Part shown: one piece after another, positions 1-7,595 of the stretch
How positions within the stretch are numbered: position 1 is the first letter of the stretch
Layout of the letters: every line of letters starts with the position of its first letter
NCBI GenBank assembly: GCA_037719575.1
Contig: JBBJMF010000017.1
Span: 1-36,582, forward strand
Direction of reading: 5' to 3'
DNA: 36,582 nucleotides
Origin: JAWWPG01 sp037719575
GTDB taxonomy: Bacteria; Actinomycetota; Actinomycetes; Propionibacteriales; Nocardioidaceae
Made by a program: the position numbers and the translations under genes
Notes under the pieces: model-generated
What the model saw: only the letters and a program-made list of their open reading frames with translations
The model's database searches: none
What the model was told of the DNA's origin: nothing

Positions 1-746
1 CCGCGCCCCGCGAGGGGGGCCAAGGCGGCCCCGGCCCGCCGGGTGGTTGGCGTCGCCCGCCGGCTTCCCGCCGGGGCCGGCTCGCCGCGCCGGTACTTCC
101 CCGTCAGGAGTCCGAACTCGAGCGGGAAGAACGGCAGCAGGTCGACGCCGACATGCTCGCAAGCGGGCACGAGATCGCCGTCCGCAGACCGGTCCGCGAG
201 CGAGTACTTGTTCTGCGCGCTCACGAACGCCGACAGGCCGCTCGCGCACGCCGCCCAGTCCGCGTCGACCACCTGCCAGCCCGCGAAGTTCGACGATCCG
301 ACATACCTGACCTTGCCCTCCACGACGAGCTCGTTGAGGGCCGCGAGCGTCTCCTCGATCGGGGTCTTCGCGTCCGGTGCGTGCAACTGGTAGAGGTCGA
401 TCCAGTCGGTGCCGAGCCGGCGGAGGCTCGCCTCGACGGCCTTGCGGATGTAGCGCCGGGAGCCGCGGACTCCCCAGTCCGGTCCGTTGGCCCCCTGCAT
501 GTCCATGCCGAACTTGGTGGCGACCACCACGTCCTCGCGCCGCGAGCCAAGGGCCCTGCCGAGCAGCTCCTCGCTGGCTCCCGTCCCGTAGACGTCGGCA
601 GTGTCGAACAGGGTGACGCCGGCATCGACGGCCGCCTCGACAACCGCTCTCGTTCGGTCCTCGTCGATGCGCGTCCCGAACGCGTTGCAGCCGATCCCGA
701 CGGCGCTGACGGTCAGGCCGGAGCGGCCGAGCTGTCGATGTCTCAT
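1..746 (-). CDS. Aldo/keto reductase, C-terminus cut by window edge
   Basis: NAD(P)H-dependent oxidoreductase of the aldo/keto reductase superfamily; substrate unknown. The minus-strand frame starts at ATG 746 (MRHRQLGRSGLTVSAVG) and stays open to base 1. The catalytic tetrad is recognisable: Asp and Tyr in LFDTADVYG, Lys in VVVATKFG and His in IDLYQLH. VEGKVRYVGSSNF is the usual strand-6 signature. The ATG lies in an ATGA overlap with the stop of the upstream ATP-grasp gene, so the two are probably translated from one message. The last 20 or so codons before the edge are a low-complexity Arg/Ala/Pro run unlike the family; a neighbouring frame gives AGDANHPAGRGRLG, so an indel there is possible but cannot be settled at the edge. 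Family is certain, function is not. Confidence 0.9.
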   Translation of the reverse strand, partial: MRHRQLGRSGLTVSAVGIGCNAFGTRIDEDRTRAVVEAAVDAGVTLFDTADVYGTGASEELLGRALGSRREDVVVATKFGMDMQGANGPDWGVRGSRRYIRKAVEASLRRLGTDWIDLYQLHAPDAKTPIEETLAALNELVVEGKVRYVGSSNFAGWQVVDADWAACASGLSAFVSAQNKYSLADRSADGDLVPACEHVGVDLLPFFPLEFGLLTGKYRRGEPAPAGSRRATPTTRRAGAALAPLAGR

Positions 747-2020
747 GCCCGCTCGGCACCGGCCTTCAGGTTCTGCTGGTCGTGCACCCACAGGGAGATC
801 AGGCCTCTGAAGTGGGCAAGAAACATCTCGTGCTCGTGCTGGGGATACGTCGCGACTACCGTCTGGACGAGGAGGTTGTCGAAGTCGGGTGACGCGACCC
901 ACTCCAGCACGATCGCGTCGATGTCGGGGAGCGCCGTGGCGCAGAAGTCGCGGTACTTGTCGCGCTGGAAGTAGCCGTCCGCCAGCCTCTGGTATCCGGC
1001 CAGCTTGTCGCCGTACGAGAGATCGGGGTCGTCCGCGATCGCGAACCAGTCCGTTGTGTCGATGTGTGGCCGCGCGCGCCGATCGGACGCGAGGCAGAAC
1101 GTCGACCACTTCACTAGCGACGACATCGCCCAGGGGAAGTAGTAGTGCAGCGACGTCACCGCCACGTCCGGGCAGGCATTCGCGTAGTCGATCGGCAGCA
1201 CCTCGTCGCCCTGCACGAGCATCTCGCAGGAGTTGAACTCCCAACGGAACAAAGCGTTCACGGTCTGCGCGATCGTGACCGCCTCCGCGCCGCCGGCGGC
1301 CGACAGGAAGTCGTGGTCGACGGCGTACCGCTGGTGCATCGGCTCGTCGGGTCGGAAGTTCATCACCATCGTCTCGGGGCCGATGGTGAGGGCGCGCGCG
1401 AACACGTCGTACGGCTCGACGGCCTTCTGCAGGTGCATGAGCATCTCACCGGACTCGTTGTAGGCAGCCCACAGGTCGTCGTCGTTGTTGATGCGCGACA
1501 CCCCACGCCAGGCGCCGCCGTCGAACGGCTTCATATACATCGGGTACCCCATGCCGTGCGCGACGTCGACGAGGCTGAAGTGCTCGTTGTACCGCTGCGA
1601 GGTGTAGGCCCATCGCACGTTGTCGATGGGGTTCTTGTAGGGCACCAGGACGGTCTCCGGGACCTTCATGCCGAGTCGCATGAGGGCGCAGTACGCCGAG
1701 TGCTTCTCCATCGACTGGAAGGTGAACGGAGAGTTCAGCAGGTAGACGTCGTCCATCAGCACGATCTTCTTGAGCCACTCGCGCGGGTGGTAGTACCAGT
1801 GCGCCAGCCTGTCGATCACCAGGTCGTGACGCGCTGACGCGCGGAGGTTGAAGGGCTCGATGCGGACCCGCTCGGTGTCGACCGCGTGGTCCCGACCGCC
1901 GTATGAGAACGTGCCGAGACGCCGCGTGATGGTCTCGAACGCCCGTGGCCAGTCCTCCTCGGTCCCGAGCAGGAGACCTACCAGGTATCGGTTTAGGGAG
2001 ACCCCAGAGGTCGAGCTCAC
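743..2020 (-). CDS. Free-standing ATP-grasp family protein
   Basis: Predicted ATP-dependent carboxylate-amine ligase-like protein of 425 aa, acceptor unknown. A central lysine segment (GYPMYMKPFDGGAWRG) resembles the ATP-grasp nucleotide-binding strand, and a late acidic segment (EVLPIDYANACPDVAV) fits the Mg-binding strand. The family is a conserved but uncharacterised one in actinobacteria as far as I recall. Start chosen as GTG 2020: a GAGAGGGG Shine-Dalgarno sits about 8 nt upstream. The frame stays open to an ATG at 2104, but those 28 extra residues look non-conserved. The stop overlaps the aldo/keto reductase start (ATGA). Whether it belongs with the ATP-grasp cluster at 11-15 kb is not shown: about 9 kb of ordinary genes separate them. 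Confidence 0.75.
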   Translation of the reverse strand: MSSTSGVSLNRYLVGLLLGTEEDWPRAFETITRRLGTFSYGGRDHAVDTERVRIEPFNLRASARHDLVIDRLAHWYYHPREWLKKIVLMDDVYLLNSPFTFQSMEKHSAYCALMRLGMKVPETVLVPYKNPIDNVRWAYTSQRYNEHFSLVDVAHGMGYPMYMKPFDGGAWRGVSRINNDDDLWAAYNESGEMLMHLQKAVEPYDVFARALTIGPETMVMNFRPDEPMHQRYAVDHDFLSAAGGAEAVTIAQTVNALFRWEFNSCEMLVQGDEVLPIDYANACPDVAVTSLHYYFPWAMSSLVKWSTFCLASDRRARPHIDTTDWFAIADDPDLSYGDKLAGYQRLADGYFQRDKYRDFCATALPDIDAIVLEWVASPDFDNLLVQTVVATYPQHEHEMFLAHFRGLISLWVHDQQNLKAGAERA

Positions 2021-2167
2021 CGCGGATCCCCTCTCGCGAGATGTGCAGTCACCACTCGCGGTGACCGTAGCGAACCGTTCGGCTATCCTCGCCCACCGTC
2101 CCACGCGCGCAACTCGCCCCCACCGCCGGGCCCCGACCGCCTGACGGGGTGTCCGAGCGACGATATC

Positions 2168-2183
2168 TGCCCGTCAGCGGGCA
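2168..2183. promoter_or_regulatory. Small perfect inverted repeat upstream of the glmS operon
   Basis: TGCCCG-TCAG-CGGGCA, six-base arms with a four-base loop, in the 186-bp gap between the minus-strand ATP-grasp gene and the plus-strand small ORF. It is followed by no T tract, so it is better placed as an operator or leader hairpin of the divergent promoter region than as a terminator. Role is inference. Confidence 0.3.
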
Positions 2184-2206
2184 AGAAGTGGGTCTCAGCG
2201 AGCCAG

Positions 2207-2485
2207 TTGTGCCATGCTCAACCGGTGCGCGACAGCGATCTGGTGAGCCGAGTGGTGCAGAGCACGGGGTTGAGCCCGGATGAAGCCGCCCGTGTCGTCG
2301 CCGACGTCGTGGCCTACTTCGCCGAGCCGACAGAGGAGTTCGTCCGCCGGCGGCACAGCCGGCTGCAGGCATCCGGCATGCGGAACCCGGACATCTTTCG
2401 GCAGATCAGCGGGGAGCTCACCCAGCGAGTGGTGTCCGCCCCGCCCCTTTCCGAGCGGCAGGTGCGCCGCATCGTCTACGGCTGA
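2207..2485 (+). CDS. Small conserved-looking protein of unknown function
   Basis: A 92-aa (or shorter) mostly helical, basic protein that I do not recognise at family level. Its C-terminal half (RRRHSRLQ, then LSERQVRRIVYG) looks like a compact helical, possibly nucleic-acid-binding, module. It is probably real because its TGA lies within the GAGGAG ribosome-binding site of glmS, only 9 nt before the glmS ATG, implying coupling. The start is uncertain: TTG 2207, GTG 2225 and GTG 2243 are all in frame and none has a good Shine-Dalgarno; 2207 is the longest reading. Co-location suggests a role tied to GlmS or to the downstream MurA-like enzyme. That is inference from position only. Confidence 0.6.
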   Translation: MCHAQPVRDSDLVSRVVQSTGLSPDEAARVVADVVAYFAEPTEEFVRRRHSRLQASGMRNPDIFRQISGELTQRVVSAPPLSERQVRRIVYG

Positions 2486-2494
2486 GGAGTCGGC

Positions 2495-4315
2495 ATGTGC
2501 GGGATCGTGGGATATCTGGGTGGGCACAACGCCGCGCCGCTGCTCCTCGAGGGACTCGCCCAGCTCGAGTATCGCGGCTACGACTCCGCGGGGATCGTCG
2601 TGCTCGGCCGCACTGGTCTGCGCGTGGCCAAGCAGCAGGGCAGGGTGCGCGAGCTGGCGGCGGCCCTTCCTGGCCGGTTCGCGGGCAGAGTCGGAATCGG
2701 GCACACCCGCTGGGCTACGCACGGCGCCCCGTCGGACCTGAACGCCCACCCCCACCTCGACGCGACAGGTCGGGTGGCGGTCGTGCACAACGGCATCATC
2801 GACAATGCCGCCCAGCTGAGACAGCTGCTCGTCGAGGACGGAGTCGAGCTCGTCTCGGAGACGGACACGGAGCTGGTCGCCCACCTGGTGGCCCGGTCGG
2901 CGGCTGACTCGGTCGAGGAGGCGGTGCTCGAGACGCTCGGCCAGATCCAGGGCACGTACGGCCTCGCGGTCCTGCATGCCGACCATCCGGACCGAATCGT
3001 CGTGGCGCGCAACGGATCCCCGCTGATCATCGGCGTCGGCGACCGAGAGATGCATGTTGCGTCCGACCTCGCCGCATTGGTCCGCTACACCACGCAGGTG
3101 GTGCACCTGGACGACGGAGAGCTCGCGACAGTCACCCGGTCCGGATTCTCGACATTCACGGCCGACCGGCTGGCAACCCACAAGAGCCCCACGACCGTTG
3201 ACGTCTCGGCCGGCACCTACGACCTCGGCGACCACGAGCACTTCATGTACAAGGAGATCCAGGAGCAGCCGACCGCTGCCGAACGCGTTATCCGGGGCCG
3301 GCTCGACCATCGCTTCGCGACCGCCCACCTCGGCGGCCTGAACCTCGACGCCCGTGAGACCCGAGGTATCAGGCGTGTCAAGGTGCTCGGCTGCGGCTCC
3401 GCCTACTACGTGGGCCAGCTCGGCGCCGCGACCATCGAGGGACTCGCACGCATCCCGGCGGACGCTGAACCGGCTTCGGAGTTCCGGTACCGGAACCCGG
3501 TGATCGAGGCCAACACCTTGTACGTCGCCACGACCCAGTCCGGGGAGACCGCCGACACGTTGCTGGCCGTGCAAGAGATCAAGCGCAAGGGCGGCCGCGT
3601 GGTCGGCCTCATCAACGTCGTGGGATCCACCATCGCCCGCGAGTGCGACGGCGGGATATATCTGCATGCCGGCCCCGAAGTCGCGGTCGCCTCCACCAAG
3701 GCGCTCACGACGATGGCGATCGGGTTCGCCCTGCTGGCCGTTCACCTCGGCCGCGTCCGTGACCTCTCCGTCGCCGACGGGCATCGAGTCCTGGACGGAC
3801 TGGTAAGGCTGCCGGCCCAGATCTCGGATGTGCTCAAGCTCGAGGAGCCGATCCAGGAGATGGCCGAGCGGCTCGCGCAGGCGGACTCGTTGTTCTTCGT
3901 CGGGCGCGTGCGCGGCTTCCCGGTCGCCCGTGAGGGCGCCCAGAAGTTCAAGGAGATCTCGTACCGTCACGCCGAGGCGTACGAGACATCGGAGCTCAAG
4001 CACGGCCCGCTCGCACTCATCGGGCCGACTGTCCCCACGGTGGCGATCGTGCCCGACGACGAGCTCGTCGACCGCAACGTCGGTGCCCTGCACGAGATAG
4101 CTGCTCGCGGTGGCCCGCTGACCGTCGTCACCCACGCCGGAGTGGACCTCGGGGACCTGACCACGCAACGCATCGACGTGCCGAAGAGCGAGCCCGAGCT
4201 GGACCCGATCCTGCTCACCCTCCCCCTTCAACTGCTCGCCTACCACGCGGCTCGGTCGCTCGGGCACGACATCGACAAGCCGCGCAACCTCGCCAAATCG
4301 GTCACCGTCGAGTAG
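2495..4315 (+). CDS. glmS: Glutamine--fructose-6-phosphate aminotransferase (isomerizing)
   Basis: Makes glucosamine-6-phosphate from fructose-6-phosphate and glutamine, the entry step to UDP-GlcNAc. Full length at 606 aa. Cys2 (MCGIVGYLGG) is the N-terminal nucleophile of the class II glutaminase domain (about 1-230); GHTRWATHG and HNGIIDN are its substrate loops. Two SIS sugar-isomerase domains follow (about 285-420 and 455-600), with GCGSAYYVG, TQSGETADT, ASTKALTT and ELKHGPLALI motifs, and the characteristic C-tail KPRNLAKSVTVE is intact. ATG 2495 has GAGGAG about 8 nt upstream, overlapping the previous stop. The next gene is a MurA-type enzyme, so two UDP-GlcNAc-related functions are adjacent. 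Whether this is the only GlmS in the genome cannot be told from the window. Confidence 0.97.
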   Translation: MCGIVGYLGGHNAAPLLLEGLAQLEYRGYDSAGIVVLGRTGLRVAKQQGRVRELAAALPGRFAGRVGIGHTRWATHGAPSDLNAHPHLDATGRVAVVHNGIIDNAAQLRQLLVEDGVELVSETDTELVAHLVARSAADSVEEAVLETLGQIQGTYGLAVLHADHPDRIVVARNGSPLIIGVGDREMHVASDLAALVRYTTQVVHLDDGELATVTRSGFSTFTADRLATHKSPTTVDVSAGTYDLGDHEHFMYKEIQEQPTAAERVIRGRLDHRFATAHLGGLNLDARETRGIRRVKVLGCGSAYYVGQLGAATIEGLARIPADAEPASEFRYRNPVIEANTLYVATTQSGETADTLLAVQEIKRKGGRVVGLINVVGSTIARECDGGIYLHAGPEVAVASTKALTTMAIGFALLAVHLGRVRDLSVADGHRVLDGLVRLPAQISDVLKLEEPIQEMAERLAQADSLFFVGRVRGFPVAREGAQKFKEISYRHAEAYETSELKHGPLALIGPTVPTVAIVPDDELVDRNVGALHEIAARGGPLTVVTHAGVDLGDLTTQRIDVPKSEPELDPILLTLPLQLLAYHAARSLGHDIDKPRNLAKSVTVE

Positions 4316-4375
4316 CGTCTCGCCATGGTTCCGGGGACCGCGACGTCGACGAAGCACCGGCGTGGGGGCCGTGCG

Positions 4376-4395
4376 GTATCTCAGATATGAGATAC
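4376..4395. promoter_or_regulatory. Perfect palindrome, likely operator of the XRE-MurA gene
   Basis: GTATCTC-N6-GAGATAC, seven-base arms, centred about 20 bp before the chosen ATG (4405) and overlapping the alternative ATG (4387). A palindrome of this size immediately upstream of a gene whose product begins with an XRE helix-turn-helix is the classic layout for autoregulation. It lies in the 89-nt gap after glmS, so the gene probably has its own promoter as well. The sequence is direct; binding by the gene product is inference. Confidence 0.6.
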
Positions 4396-4404
4396 GCTCG
4401 GCTG

Positions 4405-5934
4405 ATGCCTGACGACTACCTTCGCAGGATCGGAAACCTGATCCGGGACGCGCGCAAGCACCGGGCACTCACCCAGGTCCAGCTCGCCGACACGCTGGGC
4501 ACCAGCCAGAGCGCGATCAACCGGATCGAGCGCGGCCACCAGAACGTCACGCTGGAGATGCTGGCCCGGATCGGCGAGGCGCTGGACTCCGAGATCGTCT
4601 CGCTCGGGGTCTCGGGGCCGATGCACCTGAGGGTCGTCGGTGGTACGACGTTGTCCGGGGCGATCACCGTGAAGTCCAGCAAGAACGCCGGAGTGGCCCT
4701 GCTCTGTGCAGCCCTGCTCAACAAGGGCCGTACGACGCTGCGCAAGGTTGCCCGCATCGAGGAGGTGAACCGCATCCTCGAGGTGCTGGCCAGCATCGGT
4801 TTCCGCCACAGCTGGCTGAACGAGGACAACGACCTCGAGCTGCAGCCTCCCGACCACCTGGACCTCACGTCGATCGACGAGTCAGCGGCCCGTCGGACGC
4901 GGAGCATCATCATGTTCCTCGGACCGCTGCTGCACGAGCGCCAGCATTTCGAGCTGCCGTACGCCGGGGGGTGTGACCTCGGACGCCGTACCGTGGAGCC
5001 CCATCTCACCGCCCTTCGGCCGTTCGGTCTGGAGGTCAAGGCGACCGAGGGCAGCTACCACGCCGAGGTCAACCCGTCCGTCACGCCGACCCGCCCCATC
5101 GTGCTCACCGAGCGCGGCGACACCGTGACCGAGAACGCGCTTCTCGCAGCGGCCCGAAACGCCGGCGTGACGGTGATCCGCAACGCCAGCCCCAACTACA
5201 TGGTGCAGGACCTCTGCTTCTTCCTGACCAAGCTCGGGGTGCTGGTGGACGGCATCGGAACGACCACCCTGACCGTGCACGGTGTCTCGATGATCGACGT
5301 GGACGTCGACTACGCACCGTCGGAGGACCCGATCGAGGCGATGAGCCTGATCGCCGCCGCCATCGTCACGTCGTCGCAGATCACGATCCGGCGGGCCCCG
5401 ATCGAGTTCCTCGAGATCGAGCTGGCTCTGCTCGAGGAGATGGGGTTCAGCTACGACCGCACCGCCGAGTACCTCGCCGAGAACGGCCGCACCAGGCTGG
5501 TCGACCTGACCACGCGCCCGTCGACATTGCACGCCACGTTGGACAAGATCCACCCCATGCCGTTTCCTGGCCTCAACATCGACAACCTGCCCTTCTTCGC
5601 GGTCATCGCCGCCGTCGCCGAGGGTCAGACGATGATCCACGACTGGGTCTACGAGAACCGGGCGATCTATCTGACCGAGCTGACCAAGCTCGGCGCCTCC
5701 GTCACTCTCCTGGACCCGCACCGGGTGCTCGTCGAGGGCCCCACCCATTGGTCGGCGACCGAGCTGATGTGTCCCCCGGCGCTTCGGCCGGCTGTCGTCA
5801 TCCTGCTGGCCATGATGGCGGCGAAGGGTACGTCGGTCCTGCGCAACGTCTATGTGATCAACCGCGGCTACGAGGACCTGGCGGAGCGCCTCAACAAGCT
5901 GGGAGCGCAGATCGAGACGTTCCGCGACATCTGA
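4405..5934 (+). CDS. murA: XRE helix-turn-helix fused to UDP-GlcNAc 1-carboxyvinyltransferase (MurA-type)
   Basis: Enolpyruvyl transferase of the MurA/AroA fold, expected to move enolpyruvate from PEP to UDP-GlcNAc, with an N-terminal XRE DNA-binding domain. From ATG 4405 the protein is 509 aa. Residues about 10-66 are the HTH (LTQVQLADTLGTSQSAINRI); about 74-509 is the transferase. MurA active-site features are present: Lys93-Asn94 in SSKNAG, Cys190 in the GGC loop (PEP-adduct cysteine), the Asp in SEDPIEA, and the Arg in PPALRPAV. It is therefore likely catalytically competent and not a decayed copy. ATG 4387 is an in-frame alternative but falls inside the palindrome at 4376-4395; neither has a good Shine-Dalgarno, so a leaderless message is possible. 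Divergence from housekeeping MurA suggests a paralogue; the canonical copy is not in the window. Confidence 0.9.
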   Translation: MPDDYLRRIGNLIRDARKHRALTQVQLADTLGTSQSAINRIERGHQNVTLEMLARIGEALDSEIVSLGVSGPMHLRVVGGTTLSGAITVKSSKNAGVALLCAALLNKGRTTLRKVARIEEVNRILEVLASIGFRHSWLNEDNDLELQPPDHLDLTSIDESAARRTRSIIMFLGPLLHERQHFELPYAGGCDLGRRTVEPHLTALRPFGLEVKATEGSYHAEVNPSVTPTRPIVLTERGDTVTENALLAAARNAGVTVIRNASPNYMVQDLCFFLTKLGVLVDGIGTTTLTVHGVSMIDVDVDYAPSEDPIEAMSLIAAAIVTSSQITIRRAPIEFLEIELALLEEMGFSYDRTAEYLAENGRTRLVDLTTRPSTLHATLDKIHPMPFPGLNIDNLPFFAVIAAVAEGQTMIHDWVYENRAIYLTELTKLGASVTLLDPHRVLVEGPTHWSATELMCPPALRPAVVILLAMMAAKGTSVLRNVYVINRGYEDLAERLNKLGAQIETFRDI

Positions 5935-5940
5935 CGAAGC

Positions 5941-5966
5941 GACCCGCGGCGAACCGTCGGCGGGTC
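5941..5966. terminator. Inverted repeat between convergent genes
   Basis: GACCCGC and GCGGGTC, seven-base arms around a 12-nt loop, starting 7 nt after the MurA-type gene and reaching the last bases of the convergent zinc-ribbon gene. There is no T tract, as is common for actinobacterial terminators. It could serve both directions. Position supports the call, strength is untested. Confidence 0.45.
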
Positions 5967-6231
5967 AACCGAAGAGCTCGTCGACGAACGAGCGGGCGTG
6001 CGGCGTCTCCAGCGTCATCGTCGGCGCCGCCATCCCCGTGGTGATACGGGGGATCGGCTGGGTCGAGGGTCCTGACGAGAGATGCCAGTCGTTCTCCGCC
6101 TCGATCAACACCCCGCGGTCGAGGCGACGCAGGAAGAGGCCCGCACATGACGTGCACTGCGCGACGGAGACACCGGCGCGTTCGCGTGGAGCCATCTCGG
6201 ATGCGCACTGCGGGCAGGTCATTGCTGGCAT
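5965..6231 (-). CDS. zf-TFIIB zinc-ribbon protein
   Basis: Small zinc-binding protein, 88 aa, function unknown. The N-terminal ribbon has two Cys pairs (MTCPQCASEM and AQCTSCAGLFL), followed by the typical helix with an EAENDWH segment. The C-terminal 35 residues are Pro/Thr-rich and probably disordered, ending in a short hydrophobic SFVDELFG. Start is uncertain: ATG 6231 (MPAMTCPQC) and ATG 6222 (MTCPQC) are both plausible, and ATG 6270 has a purine-rich AAGGA but too close. No clear ribosome-binding site helps. It is divergent from the unknown gene at 6339, sharing a promoter region with nested inverted repeats. Confidence 0.8.
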   Translation of the reverse strand: MPAMTCPQCASEMAPRERAGVSVAQCTSCAGLFLRRLDRGVLIEAENDWHLSSGPSTQPIPRITTGMAAPTMTLETPHARSFVDELFG

Positions 6232-6278
6232 GCACCAACGGTAGTACGTCGACCCCCGGTTTAAGGGCATTTTCCTTA

Positions 6279-6315
6279 CCACAGCATGGCTGTGGATCGC
6301 TTCTGCGGTCCACAG
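6279..6315. promoter_or_regulatory. Nested inverted repeats in a divergent promoter region
   Basis: Two overlapping dyads share an arm: CCACAGC (6279-6285) with GCTGTGG (6289-6295), and CTGTGGA (6290-6296) with TCCACAG (6309-6315). CCACAG thus occurs three times in alternating orientation in 37 nt, just upstream of the 6339 start and between two divergent genes. It could be an operator array or alternative hairpins in a leader. No regulator is identified. Confidence 0.4.
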
Positions 6316-6338
6316 GCGTGATCGGCCAGGCTGTTCCC

Positions 6339-6758
6339 ATGTCACGAGCACAGAGCACGCCGCGACTCACCGACCCCGGCGAGGTGGAGGAGCACCTGCG
6401 CGCCGCGGTGGACAGCCGTCACCTCGGCACCGCCACCGCTCTTGTCATCTGCTGCGACTCCGACGCCCGGCCACTCGCCCACTTCCACGTTCTCGACTGC
6501 GACGCAGATGCCTCCCCGAGCGAGTGTGCCGCTGTCCTCGACGAGCTCATCGTCAGGGCGGCCGACGAGCAGGAGCCTGCCGTCGGGGGCCTCGTTCTCG
6601 GTCTGACCCGTCAGGGTGGCGACCAGGTGCAGCCCTACGACCGGAGCTGGTTCCGCGCTCTATACCGGGTCTGCCACCGGCACGGGCTCATCGCGTTCGG
6701 CGTCTACACACTCACCCGGGCGGGGGCGCGTGCGGTTCACATCGACGACGCGGCGTGA
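6339..6758 (+). CDS. Conserved hypothetical protein
   Basis: A 139-aa protein of unknown function. The C-terminal half (GGLVLGLTRQGG, then YDRSWFRALYRVCHRHGLIAFGVYTLTRAG) has the alternating strand/helix look of a small alpha/beta domain and faintly resembles RadC/JAB-like proteins of actinobacteria; I would not rely on that, as no metal-binding HxH...D set is complete. Start is ATG 6339 (MSRAQSTPRL): upstream in-frame sequence belongs to the divergent gene and promoter region. The next gene starts 22 nt downstream and may be co-transcribed. Confidence 0.65.
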   Translation: MSRAQSTPRLTDPGEVEEHLRAAVDSRHLGTATALVICCDSDARPLAHFHVLDCDADASPSECAAVLDELIVRAADEQEPAVGGLVLGLTRQGGDQVQPYDRSWFRALYRVCHRHGLIAFGVYTLTRAGARAVHIDDAA

Positions 6759-6779
6759 CGGCGCGGCATACTGCTGGCT

Positions 6780-7595
6780 GTGACGTGGGCACGCAGCGCG
6801 GACGACTACGCGTTCTTCGACAATGCCGGCCGCCCCCTCGCGATGGCCCACCGGGGGGGCGCCCACACCGGACAGAGTGGCGGCATCGAGAACTCGATGG
6901 CTGCCTTTGGAGCGGCCGTCGCGCTCGGCTTCCGATACGTCGAGACGGACGTGCACGCCACCGCCGACGGGCGGGTCATCGCCTTCCACGACACGACCCT
7001 GGACCGGGTCACCGACCTCACCGGGGCGGTAGCCCACGTTCCGTACGACCGGGTGCGGCGGGCGCTGATCGGGGGGCGCGAGCCGATCCCGCTCCTCAGC
7101 GACATCCTGGCCTCGTGGCCGGATCTCAAGGTCAACATCGACTGCAAGGCGGCGCTGGCCATCGACCCGTTGGCCCGGCTGATCGCCCAGCACCACGCCT
7201 GGGACCGGGTCTGCGTCGCATCCTTCTCTCCCTGGCGCCTCAGCCGGCTCCGCGCCCGACTCGGGCCACGCGTCGCCACGTCATACACCCTCCCGGGCGT
7301 CGCGGCCCTGCGGCTGCTCCCGACGTACCGGCTGCGCTGGGCCACGATCGGTGACGGACTCGTCGCCCAGGTGCCGTCGCAAGTCGGAGCATTCCCCATC
7401 GTGACTCGTGGTTTCGTCGAGCGCGCGCATGCCCTTCGCAAGCAGGTCCATGTGTGGACCGTGGACGACCCGGTCGAGATGAGCCGGTTGCTCGACCTCG
7501 GCGTCGACGGCATCATCACCGACCGGGCGGACGTGCTGCGCGAGGTCTACGACGCTCGCGGCATCTGGCCCGGCGGAGTCGATGAGCCCGGCTGA
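6780..7595 (+). CDS. Glycerophosphodiester phosphodiesterase family protein
   Basis: Hydrolyses glycerophosphodiesters to glycerol-3-phosphate and an alcohol; TIM-barrel GDPD fold, 271 aa, probably cytoplasmic as there is no signal peptide. Family motifs are in place: His-Arg in MAHRGG, Glu and Asp in YVETDVHATADG, the second His in FHDTTLDRVTD, Lys in VNIDCKA, and the closing VWTVDDPVEM...GVDGIITDRAD. GTG 6780 is the start giving full length. The stop lies inside the start region of the next MFS gene (14-nt overlap), so the pair is coupled. In Streptomyces the GDPD - MFS - rbpA order is, as I recall, the same, marking this as core chromosome. Confidence 0.93.
   Translation: MTWARSADDYAFFDNAGRPLAMAHRGGAHTGQSGGIENSMAAFGAAVALGFRYVETDVHATADGRVIAFHDTTLDRVTDLTGAVAHVPYDRVRRALIGGREPIPLLSDILASWPDLKVNIDCKAALAIDPLARLIAQHHAWDRVCVASFSPWRLSRLRARLGPRVATSYTLPGVAALRLLPTYRLRWATIGDGLVAQVPSQVGAFPIVTRGFVERAHALRKQVHVWTVDDPVEMSRLLDLGVDGIITDRADVLREVYDARGIWPGGVDEPG

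Noticed and set aside
743..2104. Including the 743-2020 ATP-grasp gene in the biosynthetic cluster
   Set aside because: Its sequence type differs from genes B-D and about 9 kb of ordinary chromosome, including rbpA, lies between.
2195..4468. Very long open frame on the minus strand opposite glmS
   Set aside because: It mirrors GlmS codon structure, lacks any protein motif and lies antisense to a complete, well-recognised gene.
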